The position numbers were made by a program, and so were the translations under genes. Below, in pieces: positions 45,699 to 56,397 of a stretch of 64,000 nt of DNA; positions within the stretch are counted from its first letter, which is position 1, and each line of letters starts with the position of its first letter. The notes beneath the pieces were generated by a model. That model searched no databases. It was given only the letters and a program-made list of their open reading frames with translations, and was not told the DNA's origin. This DNA comes from Gnetum montanum. Taxonomy: Eukaryota > Streptophyta > Gnetopsida > Gnetales > Gnetaceae. Location: positions 664,237 to 728,236 of the forward strand of contig MNCI01004801.1 of NCBI GenBank assembly GCA_015680685.1, in the 5' to 3' direction.

Positions 45699-46900
45699 GA
45701 GACTCATGACCTATCCACCTCTTTAATGTTAGTAGGTCCATAGATAGCTGAGCCCCAACATGATCGACTAGGGGTCAACCACAGCTAGCACCATAGCAAC
45801 CTTAGAAGCATTCCTAGACTAGCCCAAGCATCTAGTCAAAACCCTAGATTTAGAGGCTGAGGATGTGATCGAGGACCCTCTCGTTGAAACGCCCGTCACC
45901 ACGTCTAAGGGGAAGATAAAAACATTAAAACTCAGCTCCCTCCTAGATGCACAAAGACACAATAGCATAGCCAAGATCCTACAAGATAATATCAATGCCT
46001 TCACATGGTCGTACAGTAACATGCCAGGTCTAGATCCATGGCTGATTTAGCACAACATCATCCTAGACCTACACATGAATGTAGTCAAGTAGAAGGATCA
46101 CAAAATTAAACTGGAAATCACACTAGCTATGAGGGATGAAATCACCAAGCTATACCAAGCTAGTTTCATCGGCGTGGTTGACTACTCAGAGTGGGTGTCC
46201 AACATCATCATAGTTTCGAAGAAAATGGGAGGAATATGCATTTGTATAGACTTTCGGGACTTGAACAAGGCAACGATCAAGGACAACTTCCCACTTCCAA
46301 GCATTAATCAACTCTTTGACACCACGGTTGTTCATGCTCTACTATCCTTTATGGATGGTTTCTCTAGATATAACCAAATCTTCATTAACCCAAAGCACCA
46401 GCTATCAACAACCTTCATGACCCCATGGGGTACCTTCTACTACACCATGATGCCTTTTAGGCTCAAGAATGCTAGAGCAACCTACTAGCGATCCATGACC
46501 TACATCTTCAGCGACTATATCCTAGGAACGTTAAATGACTACATGGATGATATAGCCATCAAGTCCAAGGAGGTAGTTGATCACCCACGCGACCTAGGAA
46601 TAGTCCTCAAGTGTTTCCAAATGCACAACCTGCACCTCAATCCTAAGAAGTGCATCTTTGGGGTGAAAATCGGATACATGTTAGGGTTCATAGTATCAGA
46701 AGCCGGAATACCGGTGGACCCTGACAAAGTCAAGGCCATCGTCAACCTAGTGCATCTCACAAACCTCAAGGAGCTACGTGGTTTGCAGGGTAGAGTACAG
46801 TTCATTTGAAGGTTCATAGCAAGGTTGACCAACAAGTTACACCTCATGCAACATCTTCTAAAGAAGGGGGTTAACTTCGAATGGACAACCTAGTGTCAGC
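45699..46900 (+). pseudogene. pol: E3 reverse transcriptase
   Basis: IEDPLVETPVTTSKG, LKLSSLLDAQRHNSIAKILQ, MRDEITKLYQASFIGVVDY, WVSNIIIVSKKMGGICICID, NQLFDTTVVHALLSFMDGFS, WGTFYYTMMPFRLKNARATY, then the box LNDYMDDIAIKS (YMDD rather than YVDD), and GLQGRVQFI at the thumb. Stops are few (TAG after ARATY, TGA after VQFI). Most of the enzyme is readable in one frame over 46129-46809. Confidence 0.85.
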
Positions 46901-47900
46901 AAGCCTTTGACAAGTTGAAGAAGGAGCTTTCACACCTCCCGATGGTGCATCCACCAGAAAGGGACAAACCCTTCTTCATCTATATTGCCACCTCTGACAC
47001 ATCTGTCATAGCACTGCTATGTTAGAAGCGAGACGATGGTTTTGAGATACCAATGTATTATCTAAGCCATGCACTAATAGCGCATGAGGTGAAATACAAT
47101 GAAGTGGAGAGGAACTGCCTTGCCTTAGTGTTCGCACTAAAAAAGTGGAGGCATTACGTATTCCTCAGTATAACCAACATCATTTTCTAAAGCAGTATAC
47201 TTCAGGCTATTACTAAGAACCTATATGAAAGTAGCAAGATAGCCTGATGGAAGGCAATAACCACGGAGTTCGATTTACACTATGTAAGTTAATTGTCGAT
47301 GAAGGGTTAAGCCATAGTGACCCAACTCACGGCCTCGCCCGTCGACGACCATGCCACCATAGACCATGAATTCCAAAATGAACACGTTAGCAATGTTGAC
47401 ATTGTCCCATCGCATCTCAAAACCACTTTACACTTTTATGGTGCATCAACCGCGGGAGGGGGTAGCGCAGCTACTATCATCACGTTCCCCTCTGCGGAAA
47501 TGCATCCATTCGCTTGTCATTTTTTGTTTTTGTGCACCAACAATGTGAAAGAATATGAAGGGCTACTTAGAGGCCTCTTAACTACCCAAGCATTGCACAT
47601 ACAAAACCTAGAAATCCGGGGAGATTCACAACTAGTTGTGAATCAAATCACCGAGGTCTACGCCTGCAAGGCTACCCACCTGCAACCCTATTGTGACCTA
47701 GAAAAAACCCTGCTTAAGAAATTTATAACAACAGATGTGCAACACGTGCCACGCAATGAGAACACCATAGTAGATGCCTTAGCTACCCTTGCATTAAACA
47801 TTCCATCACATTCCTTGGCAAACCTGCCAACAATTATTGAATGTGTAGAGCCTATCACTCAAGTAGAACATGTGGCCTCTGTCAGTGCTGCGGATACCTA
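46901..47900 (+). pseudogene. pol: E3 RNase H and archaeal-type RNase H
   Basis: First domain (46905-47290): KPFFIYIATSDTSVIALLC, YLSHALIAHEVKYNEVERN and CLALVFALKKWRHYV, with stops. Second domain (47317-47901, 194 open codons): TLHFYGAST, where Y replaces the catalytic D kept in E1; NNVKEYEGLLRGLLTTQ, GDSQLVVNQITEVYA, VQHVPRNENTIVDALATLAL. The pair defines the dual RNase H of Tat elements. It would degrade RNA in RNA-DNA hybrids during cDNA synthesis. Confidence 0.8.
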
Positions 47901-49146
47901 GGAGTGGTATGCCAAAATTAAGGCTTACCTACAACATGGAAAACCCCTAGGTGGATTGACATCTACCCAGAGAGATACAATCCGTAAGCATGCTCAGCAA
48001 TATGTGCTCATGGGAAATGATGCCCTGTGCCGACGTTCCTATGATGGAATATTGCTAGCATGTGTGGGTGGGGGGCAAGCGTAGAAGGTAGTTAATGAAG
48101 CACATGAGGGGCTTTGTGGTGGACACATAGCACCTAGGGCTATGGCTACAAAAATTAGATGCCTAGGGTACTACTGGTCCTACATGGAGTGTGAATGCCT
48201 ATCAAAAGTCAAGATGTGTGACACGTGCCAGAGATATGCAAATCTCATACACGGAGCACCTGCAGACCTGCATCCAATGCAAATCACATGGCCCTTTCAA
48301 CGATGGGGACTAGACCTGATAGGACCTATCACACCTAAGTCCTCCACGAGGCATAGTTTCATTATCACCGCCACTGAGTACTTCACCAAGTGGGTGGAGG
48401 CTATTTCCCTAAGGAAGACCACATCTCAGCAAATCTGCCATTTCATCCTAGACAACATCGTAACCAGATTCGGGCTTCCAATAACTATTGTGATCAACAA
48501 TGGGCCACAGTTTAGCAGTACGGAAACCTGAAACTTCTACAAAAATCTAGGCATTAAATAATCATTCTCCTCCCCCTATTATCCATAGGCGAAAAGACAG
48601 GTAAAGGCTACAAATAAGTCCATCATCAACGTGTTGAAGTAGATGCTCAACAATAGCAAGAGATGGTGGCATGAGCAAATCATCTATGTCCTGTGGGCCT
48701 ACCAGATGACATGCCGAACAGTAACAAGTAAGACTCCTTACAGCCTTGTTTATGGATATGAGGCTATGTTGCCTCTTGAGTTGTAGGTACCTTTACTTTG
48801 GATGATCCTATCTAACGTCGTGAGTGCAGCCTAGAACAATGAGTCATGGATCAGCGACCTCAACTCAATAGAGGAGGAACATGCATAGATGCTAAGATGC
48901 ATCAAGCACTACCAAAGAGAGTAGCAGTAGAAGCATCGTGCAGACCTGCACTGACGGCCAGTGTAGAAGGAAGACCTCATCCTCAAGACCGTTCGAGAGC
49001 ATGTGAGCAAATTCTTAGCCAACTAGGAAGGCCCTTACGTGGTCACCAAAGCCTTTGGGAATGGAGCCTTCAAGCTAGTGGACATGGACAGTAACGAGTT
49101 CACCAACCCAGTGAATCACTTGTATCTTAAGCCATACTACGTCTGA
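47901..49146 (+). pseudogene. pol: E3 integrase
   Basis: HEGLCGGHIAPRAMATKI and CDTCQRYANLIHGAP form the zinc module. The core has D in RWGLDLIGPITPKS, N in place of D in TIVINNGPQFSS, and K in place of E in QVKATNKSIIN, so two of three catalytic residues are lost. Then KTPYSLVYGYEAMLPLEL, SIEEEHAQMLRCIKHYQ in a shifted frame, EGPYVVTKAFGNGAFKLVD, and HLYLKPYYV with TGA at 49146. Confidence 0.85.
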
Positions 49147-49166
49147 AGCACAATGATGGCCACCAC

Positions 49167-49395
49167 CGTCTACTACGACGATAAACTGGCAACAACACCG
49201 AGTAGCGTCTGCAATGACATTAAACTAGCGGCATCTAGCACCGTCCGCTACGATGTTAAACTGGCAACAACAGCAAGCACCATCCGCTACGATGTTAAAT
49301 TGGCGTGTATGGTCTGTTGGGATATTAAACTAGCATAGTGGTCTGTTGAAACCTTAAAGTAGCACACAGTATACCAAGACCTTAAACTGGGTTCG
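49167..49395. repeat. Hairpin repeats, site iii of E3
   Basis: About seven units in reverse orientation relative to E1: CGTC/GACG around TACTAC at 49167-49180, GTC/GAC around TGCAAT at 49207-49218, CGTC/GATG (one wobble) near 49242-49255, CATC/GATG around CGCTAC at 49281-49294, then GGTC/AACC-type units. Each is followed by TAAACTRGC. They start 21 bp after the integrase stop. Confidence 0.75.
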
Positions 49396-50371
49396 CATCA
49401 CATCCCTAGCATGCACCAACACCGAATACACATCAAACGAGCAAGCACAATGCCGACACATGGGTGGGTCATTGCAGCACTAGAATGCAGTTCACAACAC
49501 AATGGGAATGCGGACTAGACAATATGCGATGCCACCACCGTTGGCATCATGCTGACCCTTCGGAGATGTCGTATGACATCAGACTGGCCCTTCGAACCTA
49601 CCATCGCCACGGCCCCTTACCCTGATGGTAGCTCCTTGGCCAGTGCTTGCAACAGGAGTTCTAGAAATATTGTGGGCCAACCAAAATATTGTTATCCTCC
49701 AGCCCCCTGCCAATGACATTCGGCTATGTGGTAGCTAAACTGGGTACACATGCCCTTGGCAGGGATTCCAGTGCATCCGCACTCACAGCGGTGCCTCCAA
49801 GGCCAGTCCCTCCACACCGATGCTACCAATGCTATTGCTGGCCTTCCTGCTTTAGACATCGTATGCCAGAAATGATGTCCAATAGCTTCAAAAATGCTAG
49901 CAGCTAGCAAGAACTTTGCCCCTGAGGGCATGGCTTGTGATAGTAGCAAATTCTACAACACTGCGAAGTGAGTGCCTCAACTAGCTTGGCTACTATAGAG
50001 TGCAAACTCCCATGGCGCACGTAACGTAGCTCACCACCTCGGAAACACCAGTGTAAGTTCCATGACACACGTAACACAGCTCATCGCATGGAACACATCT
50101 ATAGGAAGGTCAAAACCCTACACAAATGTAACACAACTCATCCTAGGAAAGACACCTATCCTACGGGAGGTCGAAGGACAGTTGAAGCAAAGGTGAAAAT
50201 GCACACGACTCCCTCAGAGCACTCTAATGAGGGATTCGGACCTCACCCTTGCCCTTCTCCTGTGCCTCCTTCCTCCTTGCTTCACCTCTTCACTCCAATG
50301 AAACACTCTCAAGTGCAGTCAAGCAACATCTCAACACTCACCGAGTGACAACCTTAGCATTTTGCGTGTTG
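49396..50371. other. 3' spacer of E3
   Basis: No gene is recognised. It is the counterpart of 8611-9607 in E1. Short repeats of CGTAACRYAGCTCAYCRC near 50020-50135 (GTAACGTAGCTCACCACC, GTAACACAGCTCATCGCA, GTAACACAACTCATCCTA) are about 50 bp apart, and E1 has relatives near 8830-8960. Confidence 0.5.
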
Positions 50372-50429
50372 TGGTGTTTTGTATTCTTTGTCGACATCTA
50401 TCGAGCATGTTCTCTAGACGTTGACAAAG
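50372..50429 (+). promoter_or_regulatory. Stem-loop at the PPT of E3, PPT/LTR border deleted
   Basis: TGGTGTTT (50372-50379), then arms 50386-50399 and 50416-50429 pairing at 12 of 14 positions (with wobbles) around a 16-nt loop. The sequence then jumps from ACAAAGAGG into LTR sequence that in E1 begins some 18 bases inside the LTR (GAGGTCATT). The PPT end and LTR start are deleted. Confidence 0.6.
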
Positions 50430-50679
50430 AGGTCATTATTGCTTCACTAGGCATTACAATTCGCACAGTGTTATAGTAGTTCTTCGAGAGGAGAACACTC
50501 CGAGTTTAGGTTGGCCAGTTCAGCAAATTTTTTACTTTGGGCATGAACAGGCTCTATAGATCATCCTACTTGTTGACCCAAGTAGTCTGCCCAACCGATA
50601 GCCTACTTAGAAATGATGCATAGAGTTAGCAGCAGCATTCTAGATGCACAAAATAGTTTGACAAGTTTTCTAAGGCATG

Positions 50680-51130
50680 AAGTCTGCTATGCTACGCTAC
50701 GCCCTGCTATGTAGCGTAGCAAGCTTCAGAAAAAATTTTCAAAGAAAAGTGCCACACTATGCTACGCTACATAGCGTAGTGTAGCATAGCAAAAACCATA
50801 CAGCCAGTTTCACAACCCAACTTCAAGACCTTCAACAATGTCCCTTTCTATTAGGAAGCAACGGACTATGTCTGCTGCTATGCTACGTTGAGCTACATGG
50901 CACAGCAAGGCATAGCAATCCTGCTGAAGAGACACAAGGCAGCTCAGAGGGCAAGACCATTAAGGTTGCAACTTCCCTAGTGCAAGAAGCAAGGTTTGCA
51001 GATTGGCCAAGTTTTCGCGACTAAGGCTAGATGCTATGCTACATAGCATAGCATAGCGTAGCAAGCATGTAGCATGTGTGTAGCGAAATGCAGGATAACG
51101 TGCTACACTAAGCCGAGCATGCTACACTAC
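50680..51130. repeat. Palindromic GCTACGCTACATAGCGTAGC words in the E3 LTR
   Basis: Examples: ATGCTACGCTACGCCCTGCT and ATGTAGCGTAGCAAGC near 50690-50720, TATGCTACGCTACATAGCGT at 50758-50777 followed by AGTGTAGCATAGC (almost perfect foldback), and CTATGCTACATAGCATAGCA at 51032. They would form cruciforms or strong RNA hairpins in the LTR. Confidence 0.65.
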
Positions 51131-51302
51131 GACACACAGCAAAGCATGCGGGTGGTTGTGCGACATCAATGCACTTCACCTAATTGAATCGTTAGCACAT
51201 GTCTCAAGATGCTGATGATGTAATTATGACATGGTAGGCTCATAGTTGCGAAATTGCAGACTCACAGTCACAACGGTCATGCATGTCCATTGATCATACT
51301 GG

Positions 51303-51387
51303 CACGTGCAGCACAAGAAAGTCAACAAAAGCCCAGGGCACGTGGTGTCCAAACGACCTCTTTAGCATGCCCTTGGTCCTATAAATA
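51303..51387 (+). promoter_or_regulatory. LTR core promoter of E3
   Basis: CACGTG at 51303-51308 and again at 51339-51344, then TATAAATA at 51380-51387. The second G-box to TATA spacing is the same as in the E1 LTR to within a base or so. Confidence 0.6.
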
Positions 51388-52049
51388 CCTTGACAAGCAA
51401 CACTAAAAGGGTTTGGATCTGTTTTTGTTCACTTGAATTTTTTTTTCAAGTTCCTGACTTTTCCTCTCTCTGGCACTTAAGTTCTTCTCTTGGCATGTTG
51501 CAACATCAAGCATTGTAAGCTTTCTGTTTGACACTGCAGATAGTTTGCATTCCCAGCTAACATTTTGTTCTATCTCCTTTCTACCACCTTGGTAGAATCC
51601 CCACATTGTCAGCACCTAAGTCCATGCCCAAGTGCACAACCTGCTTTGCTCTACGCGCCCTAGTTACTCTCAGGATCTCTGCACTCCATCATGTTGTGCA
51701 ACCGATTGTATCCACCCTGATAGAGCAAACTTGTAGCTTCGGAGCAGTGCATTATTCTAACTGCATTTTACTTTTTTTCTTGCCTATTTTCGTGTGTTAA
51801 ATTATTTTCTACTTTATTTACTTCCAAGAATTACTTCGCATTTTGTCCCATTTTCAATCTATATGTTGCAAAAGGCTATATAGATTCTGATTAAGTCCCT
51901 ATTTGATTGAAAAGACCATTTAGGATGCCCCGTATCCACACACACACCCAACAAGGTCCTCCCCCGGGTACGGGGTCGAGACTATCGCACCTGTCGATCC
52001 CTCGGTGTTTTCCAGCCATCGACGTTTTTGGTCACTAGATTTTTTTTTT

Positions 52050-52225
52050 TGCCTTTCTCCTTGTCTCTCCATGTATGTTGATTTTTATATTCTACATATG
52101 CTAAATCATGACTAGCCTCTAAAGCATATTCTATATTATTCATTTGGAAAAATGCTTGGCTAAGGGACTATGGGTCAAGGTAGTAGAGCTTGGATTTGAT
52201 AAAGTCATTAATGAGTCATAGTTTT
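52050..52225 (-). pseudogene. gag: gag fragment
   Basis: On minus: a basic end (DKEKGKKK-like), SHDLAYVEYKNQH and LAKHFFQMNN read backward from the plus text. It matches the E2 segment SHDPAYLAFKNQHNKKDKEK with the preceding QTFLQIKNIEEA. About 55 codons survive between the E3 LTR and the E5 LTR, left over from a further element. Confidence 0.6.
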
Positions 52226-52824
52226 GTTGGCTATGTTAACAAGGCCTTCGACTGGGCGTCATCGATGCATCATATTGTGCATCAACAAGGCCCCATTGAT
52301 GCAATGTTCACATTTTGGCTATAAATATGCATCCACCAATCTTCACGATTTATGTTATTCTTCATAGCTAGACACCTTCAGATTGTGACTATGCTACCTA
52401 ATGTGCCTATTTGTACACTGCATACCTCCTTACCTTTTCCTTTTAGTTGACTACTCTCCCCCTATTTGGGCTAGTGTCATCTTCCCTTTAACTCACATTC
52501 TGTGCATGTTTCACATGTTTTTGCACATTTTTGGCATTTTACTTGTATTTTTCATTGTTCATGCATCTCTTTGCATGTTCACACCCCCATTTCTATGCTT
52601 AAAACTTTGACTATGCTTGCCACCATAGACACAGCGAACATTGCATAAGCACCTTAAAACACATTTTTTCGTAACACCTATAATTTCTAGTTCGATTAAC
52701 AAGATCATTCTATGCACCCCACTTCTATTTTCCAGTAGGCCCTCATGTGGATGTAGGGTCAAGATTATGTGACTACGGACCTCTTGGTATCATGTTCTAG
52801 CCTTTGACATTTTTAGTCACTATA
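52226..52824 (+). repeat. Truncated LTR (E5) with TATA box
   Basis: GGCTATAAATATGCATCC at about 52317 is TATA-like. The end TCTAGCCTTTGACATTTTTAG TCACTATA (two blocks) aligns to the E3 LTR end CCAGCCATCGACGTTTTTGG TCACTA. A degenerate primer site CTAGCACTAGAAGGAGGGCC (52830-52849) follows. The LTR start is missing. Confidence 0.6.
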
Positions 52825-52849
52825 GTTTTCTAGCACTAGAAGGAGGGCC

Positions 52850-53255
52850 TTCATTATTTCCTTCTTTAGCCATCCTTTGATTATTGCCTTGCATGCTCTT
52901 TGTACTCTATGTAGATTAACCCCTATCATCGATTCCGCTAGAACCTCATTTGACAACACTTAGTCAAAATTCTGGGTCTCCAGTGGAGTGTACCTAGCTT
53001 TAGCGTAGTCAGCATAGTTGGCTCTAAGCATAGTCCCATAGTTAGCCATTTTTCATTGTGTTTACACTTAGTCACTTTTGCTGCATTTCAAAGTTAGTTA
53101 TTTTTCTACACTTTTACACTTAGCTAACCTTTTGGATTTTTTCACTTAGCTATTTTTCTACCTATTTGACATAAGCAATCTTTTGCATTTCTCTTTGCAT
53201 CATGAACCCTCAGCAACCCTCAACCTTTTCTTTGCATGTAGTTGTGCTCTAGCCC
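52850..53255. other. E5 leader, no gene seen
   Basis: AT-rich. Irregular CACTTAGYYA and TTTTTCTAC repeats at 53035-53165 may be decayed hairpin units (they lie where site i is expected), but pairing is poor. No gag or protease remains. Confidence 0.35.
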
Positions 53256-55260
53256 ATACAACAAGAGTTTCTGGTTGACATTCCTAGGGGTCTTGTCCCA
53301 GCATAGAGGTAATCTCTTAGGCTGTGCAAACTACCTCCCAAGGTCATGGTACTTAACAATGACTAATATAACTTCATTTATGCAAAGGTCTAGGTGGTTT
53401 TCCTTTAGACAACCAAGAAATGCAAGATAAACATAGTTATGAGCATATGCATCATAACAGATGGGAATAGTTCCCTTTTTACTTTAACTTTATCCCACTC
53501 ACAGAAGACTATTAACAGATGCTAGAGAACCTCATCTACAACTCATCAATCCCCTTTGGGGGATCCTATGTGTGAGTGGTCACAAAAAAGTGCCTAATCC
53601 AAGGCTTGAACAACTACTTGCAGTCCTACATAACCTAATGTCCACTATTCCATATCACCAAGAACTTCGCAAATATTTGCAAATATGCTACAAAGAATGT
53701 GAAGTTGACATGAGACATCGCTTGCAAGTTGTAGTAAAGCCTAGTGATCTCCCCTTATAGTCTAATGGTGATGAAGGAGGCCTAGTTAAATTTGGTGCCC
53801 TCCTCCAAAACCTCCCTCATCATCCACACTTGCTCCACCCTAAGGATTTTTTCTTGGGAGAGCAACTTTGAAAAGGCATAGGCACAAAAGAAAGGGTAGA
53901 TCTCCTGAACCTTAGGCACATGCACTTTCGTAACCATGATCCCTTTGCAAGATCAAGTTTCTTCCAACCACTCCTCAATCTCTTCTTTGTAGTCCACCTT
54001 TCTACTAGCCTTGTCAATGACTAATGGACCTTTAAAGGGAAGGCCAAAGAAGTTTGCAAAGAAGGCATCACTGAGGTCCAAGACCACCCTCACTTTGTGC
54101 ATGTGAGTGACAAAGTGGTAAGAGTTGCTACTGAAGGAGTTAATAACAGTAACCATCTTGGTCATTGAAGTGCTTAGGCTAAGGGCCAAGAAGAGGTCCA
54201 TCAACCTAGCACATGTCAGCTTACTGGTCAACACATCTGTGGCCTTATGGCACAGCCAATGTTGTGCCCCCTCCACATCATTATACTTCATAATGAGGGT
54301 GGCCTCACTACAGCTCATGGTAACCACTGTCACCTCTCCTAAAGCAACTGTAGCTATAACATAGGCAAACACAACATTAGCATTATGCAAGGATAAATTA
54401 ATGCATGCATGTGAGTAGGCAGTAAAAGCTAAGCCAAGTTAACAAATGCTTACATGAAACAAATGGTGTACTCGACAGAGGTGGTGGCGCAATTGGATTC
54501 CTAAATTTGGACTTGCCACTAGGCCATCCCTAATCAAGCTAATCATAGGTCTTGCATCACTTGAATGCCTTTAGGTACTAAGTAGGATAGTTCTCTAAGT
54601 CCTTTTTGACCTACTCAATCATGGCCTCCCAAAAGTTCAAACTAGAGGAGAAAACCTCTAGGGCAGTGTGAGTCAAGGCAAGAGTCCTTAGTTCATCATG
54701 GAGCCCCTCATCATCAACTTTAAATTTGGCATCAAACATGAGCAATTAGCAATTAGAAAATCTAACATGGCCAATGGCAATGGAACATAACATAAAAACA
54801 TGAGCACTTACCATCTAGCACAGTATATAGTTCTAGGGGGGTACTAGAACATGTGCACACACACATAGCAATGAAGAGGGTGTTGCTCTTATTGTAACAA
54901 GAGAATTCTATCATGCTCTAAATCCTAGCTAGGGGATGAGTGCCCCTAGGCCTTACCTCAAACCACCTACTTTTCCATCATTGGTTGTGGGTTTATCAGA
55001 CATAAAACTCAGTATTTCCTAGTTGGCTTGATGTAGCAATGTCTTGGTAATGGCAACTACAACCTTTGCTGCTAGGTGTGACCACATGATGACACTGAAC
55101 TACCATAGTAGAAATGCCATGAACTTAAAGGACCTTCGCCGAAACAATATTACTTGATGACCCAATTTCATGTCCAACATAGGTGTGTTAGGCATAGGCT
55201 TGCTCATGTTGCAAAGGGTGCCGACAAGCTCCACAATGACCGAGAAAGGCTTCAATAACC
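53256..55260 (-). pseudogene. Opposite-strand accessory gene, copy E5 (exons 2-4)
   Basis: Exon 2 from 55260 (acceptor GATTGCAAAG): LLKPFSVIVELVGTLCNM, RRRSFKFMAFLLW, FSVIMWSHLAAKVV, and YNKSNTLFIAMCVCTCSS, the FCP1/SCP-like domain again with E-L-V for D-x-D and no DD. Exon 3 (about 54740-54480): FKVDDEGLHDELRTLALTH. Exon 4 (54390 to about 53460): YNDVEGAQHWLCHKATDVLT, ARLMDLFLALSLSTSM, FFANFFGLPFKGPLVID, EEIEEWLEET, and FTFFVAYLQIFAKFLVIW. Many stops. It is antisense to the E5 LTR, as in the other elements. Confidence 0.7.
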
Positions 55261-56397
55261 CTTTGCAATCATACAAATAGATGAATGTAGTGTTAGTAAA
55301 CATTAGATGCATTTTGGCAAAACACACTAATTTACACTTAGTAAAATTTAGCAGAATTTAGCATGACATAGCATGACTTAGAAAAAATATCCTAGGGCCC
55401 CCTAGGCCCCTGATGAGTGGTGAGATACCCCTACACTTAACCATACAAATACAAGCATTTTCACACACGATTTGGTCAAACTCTGCAAACGTACTAGTTG
55501 TGGCATCTAGATAGTTAGCCTTAGGTCGCAGTTTGCTATCTTCCCACCTGGACTAGTATTATCTTTGTCACATATGATTTAGTCCAGAGTGAGGTGTATG
55601 ATGTGTTTCCTAATCTAATGCCACTCCTGAAGGAAATGGAAAGTAGTAATTAACTAATCTAGGATAAAGGGTAAAAAAATATAATCTAGCCTAAGTGCGA
55701 TGAGCATCCATTCCTTGATTATCCATACACATCTTGGACTTCGTACATGACTACTACTGGGATTCACAAGCATAGATCCTAGGTACGTTACTGGGTTACC
55801 AAATAGTCACACTTAAATGCTCGTAATCAAGTCGTACTCATTCCACATTTTAACATGAGATAAGGGTGAGAGGATATTAACTAGAAAAATAGTAAATAAA
55901 AATTAATTAAATAAATAACAAAATGAATGCTGCAATGATGAAGTAATCTCAATCTTTATTTCCAGTCATGTGTGTGTCCAAGTACATCACACTCGAATAA
56001 AGGATGCTGTACAATTACATTCACCACATTGTGGGTAGACACTGGAAAATATTCTAACTCTAGAGGGACAAAACTGCCAAAGTTTAGCTACAATATAAAT
56101 CTAAAACTCAAAAACTATCAAAGAAGGGAGACCCGCCTCTTATTTATAGAACTAGCGATGGGCTACGATATCGCAGGGAAAGATGTGATATCACGTATGT
56201 GATATCATGGCCCATGCAATATCACGTCTCATCATACCCCCATGACTGAATAAAAACTTTTCCTTGAGTTATAGTGATTACATAGTGGATAGGTATGGGA
56301 TTATTGGATGCAAAAATGAGATGATGCCGCAGTGTGGGAAGAAAAAAAAATAAAGATACAACACATGGAATATGCTACAACTACAAAAACTTGGAAC
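55261..56397. other. Intergenic or decayed sequence
   Basis: No gene is seen. The right part may be the 3' untranslated region of the minus-strand gene that stops at 56398; GGAAATAAAGATTG on minus near 55960 contains an AATAAA signal. GTGATATCAC-type inverted words occur at 56165-56230. Confidence 0.35.

Larger units (their letters stand above)
26155..52037 (+). mobile_element. E3: Tat-type retrotransposon, 5' truncated and split by E2
   Basis: Order on plus: gag core to C-terminus (26155-27330), protease (to 28714), hairpin site i, the last exon of the opposite-strand gene (29290-29155). Then E2 is interposed (29349-45446), followed by RT, RNase H, archaeal RNase H, integrase (45699-49146), hairpin site iii, spacer, PPT stem-loop and 3' LTR (50430-52037). 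No 5' LTR or primer site is present. The rest of the accessory gene (about 8 kb in E1) is missing, replaced by E2. Confidence 0.85.
50430..52037 (+). repeat. 3' LTR of E3 (first bases missing)
   Basis: It aligns in reverse with the E1 LTR: start words AGCTTCACYAGG, the CACGTG and TATA block, the CGTATCCACACACACACCCA stretch near 51930, and the end CCATCGACGTTTTTGGTCACTA. Poly-T follows, then an unrelated gag scrap. Confidence 0.85.

Noticed and set aside
53260-53400. Possible protease fragment (LGR.FAQ-like words on minus)
   Set aside because: The resemblance to LGRSWLAQL is short, and the position fits the end of accessory-gene exon 4 or 5; not enough to call protease.
53572-53760. Plus-strand 62-codon open frame (MSGHKKVPN...)
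   Set aside because: The opposite strand aligns here with exon 4 of the accessory gene (FTFFVAYLQIFAKFLVIW), so this frame is a shadow.
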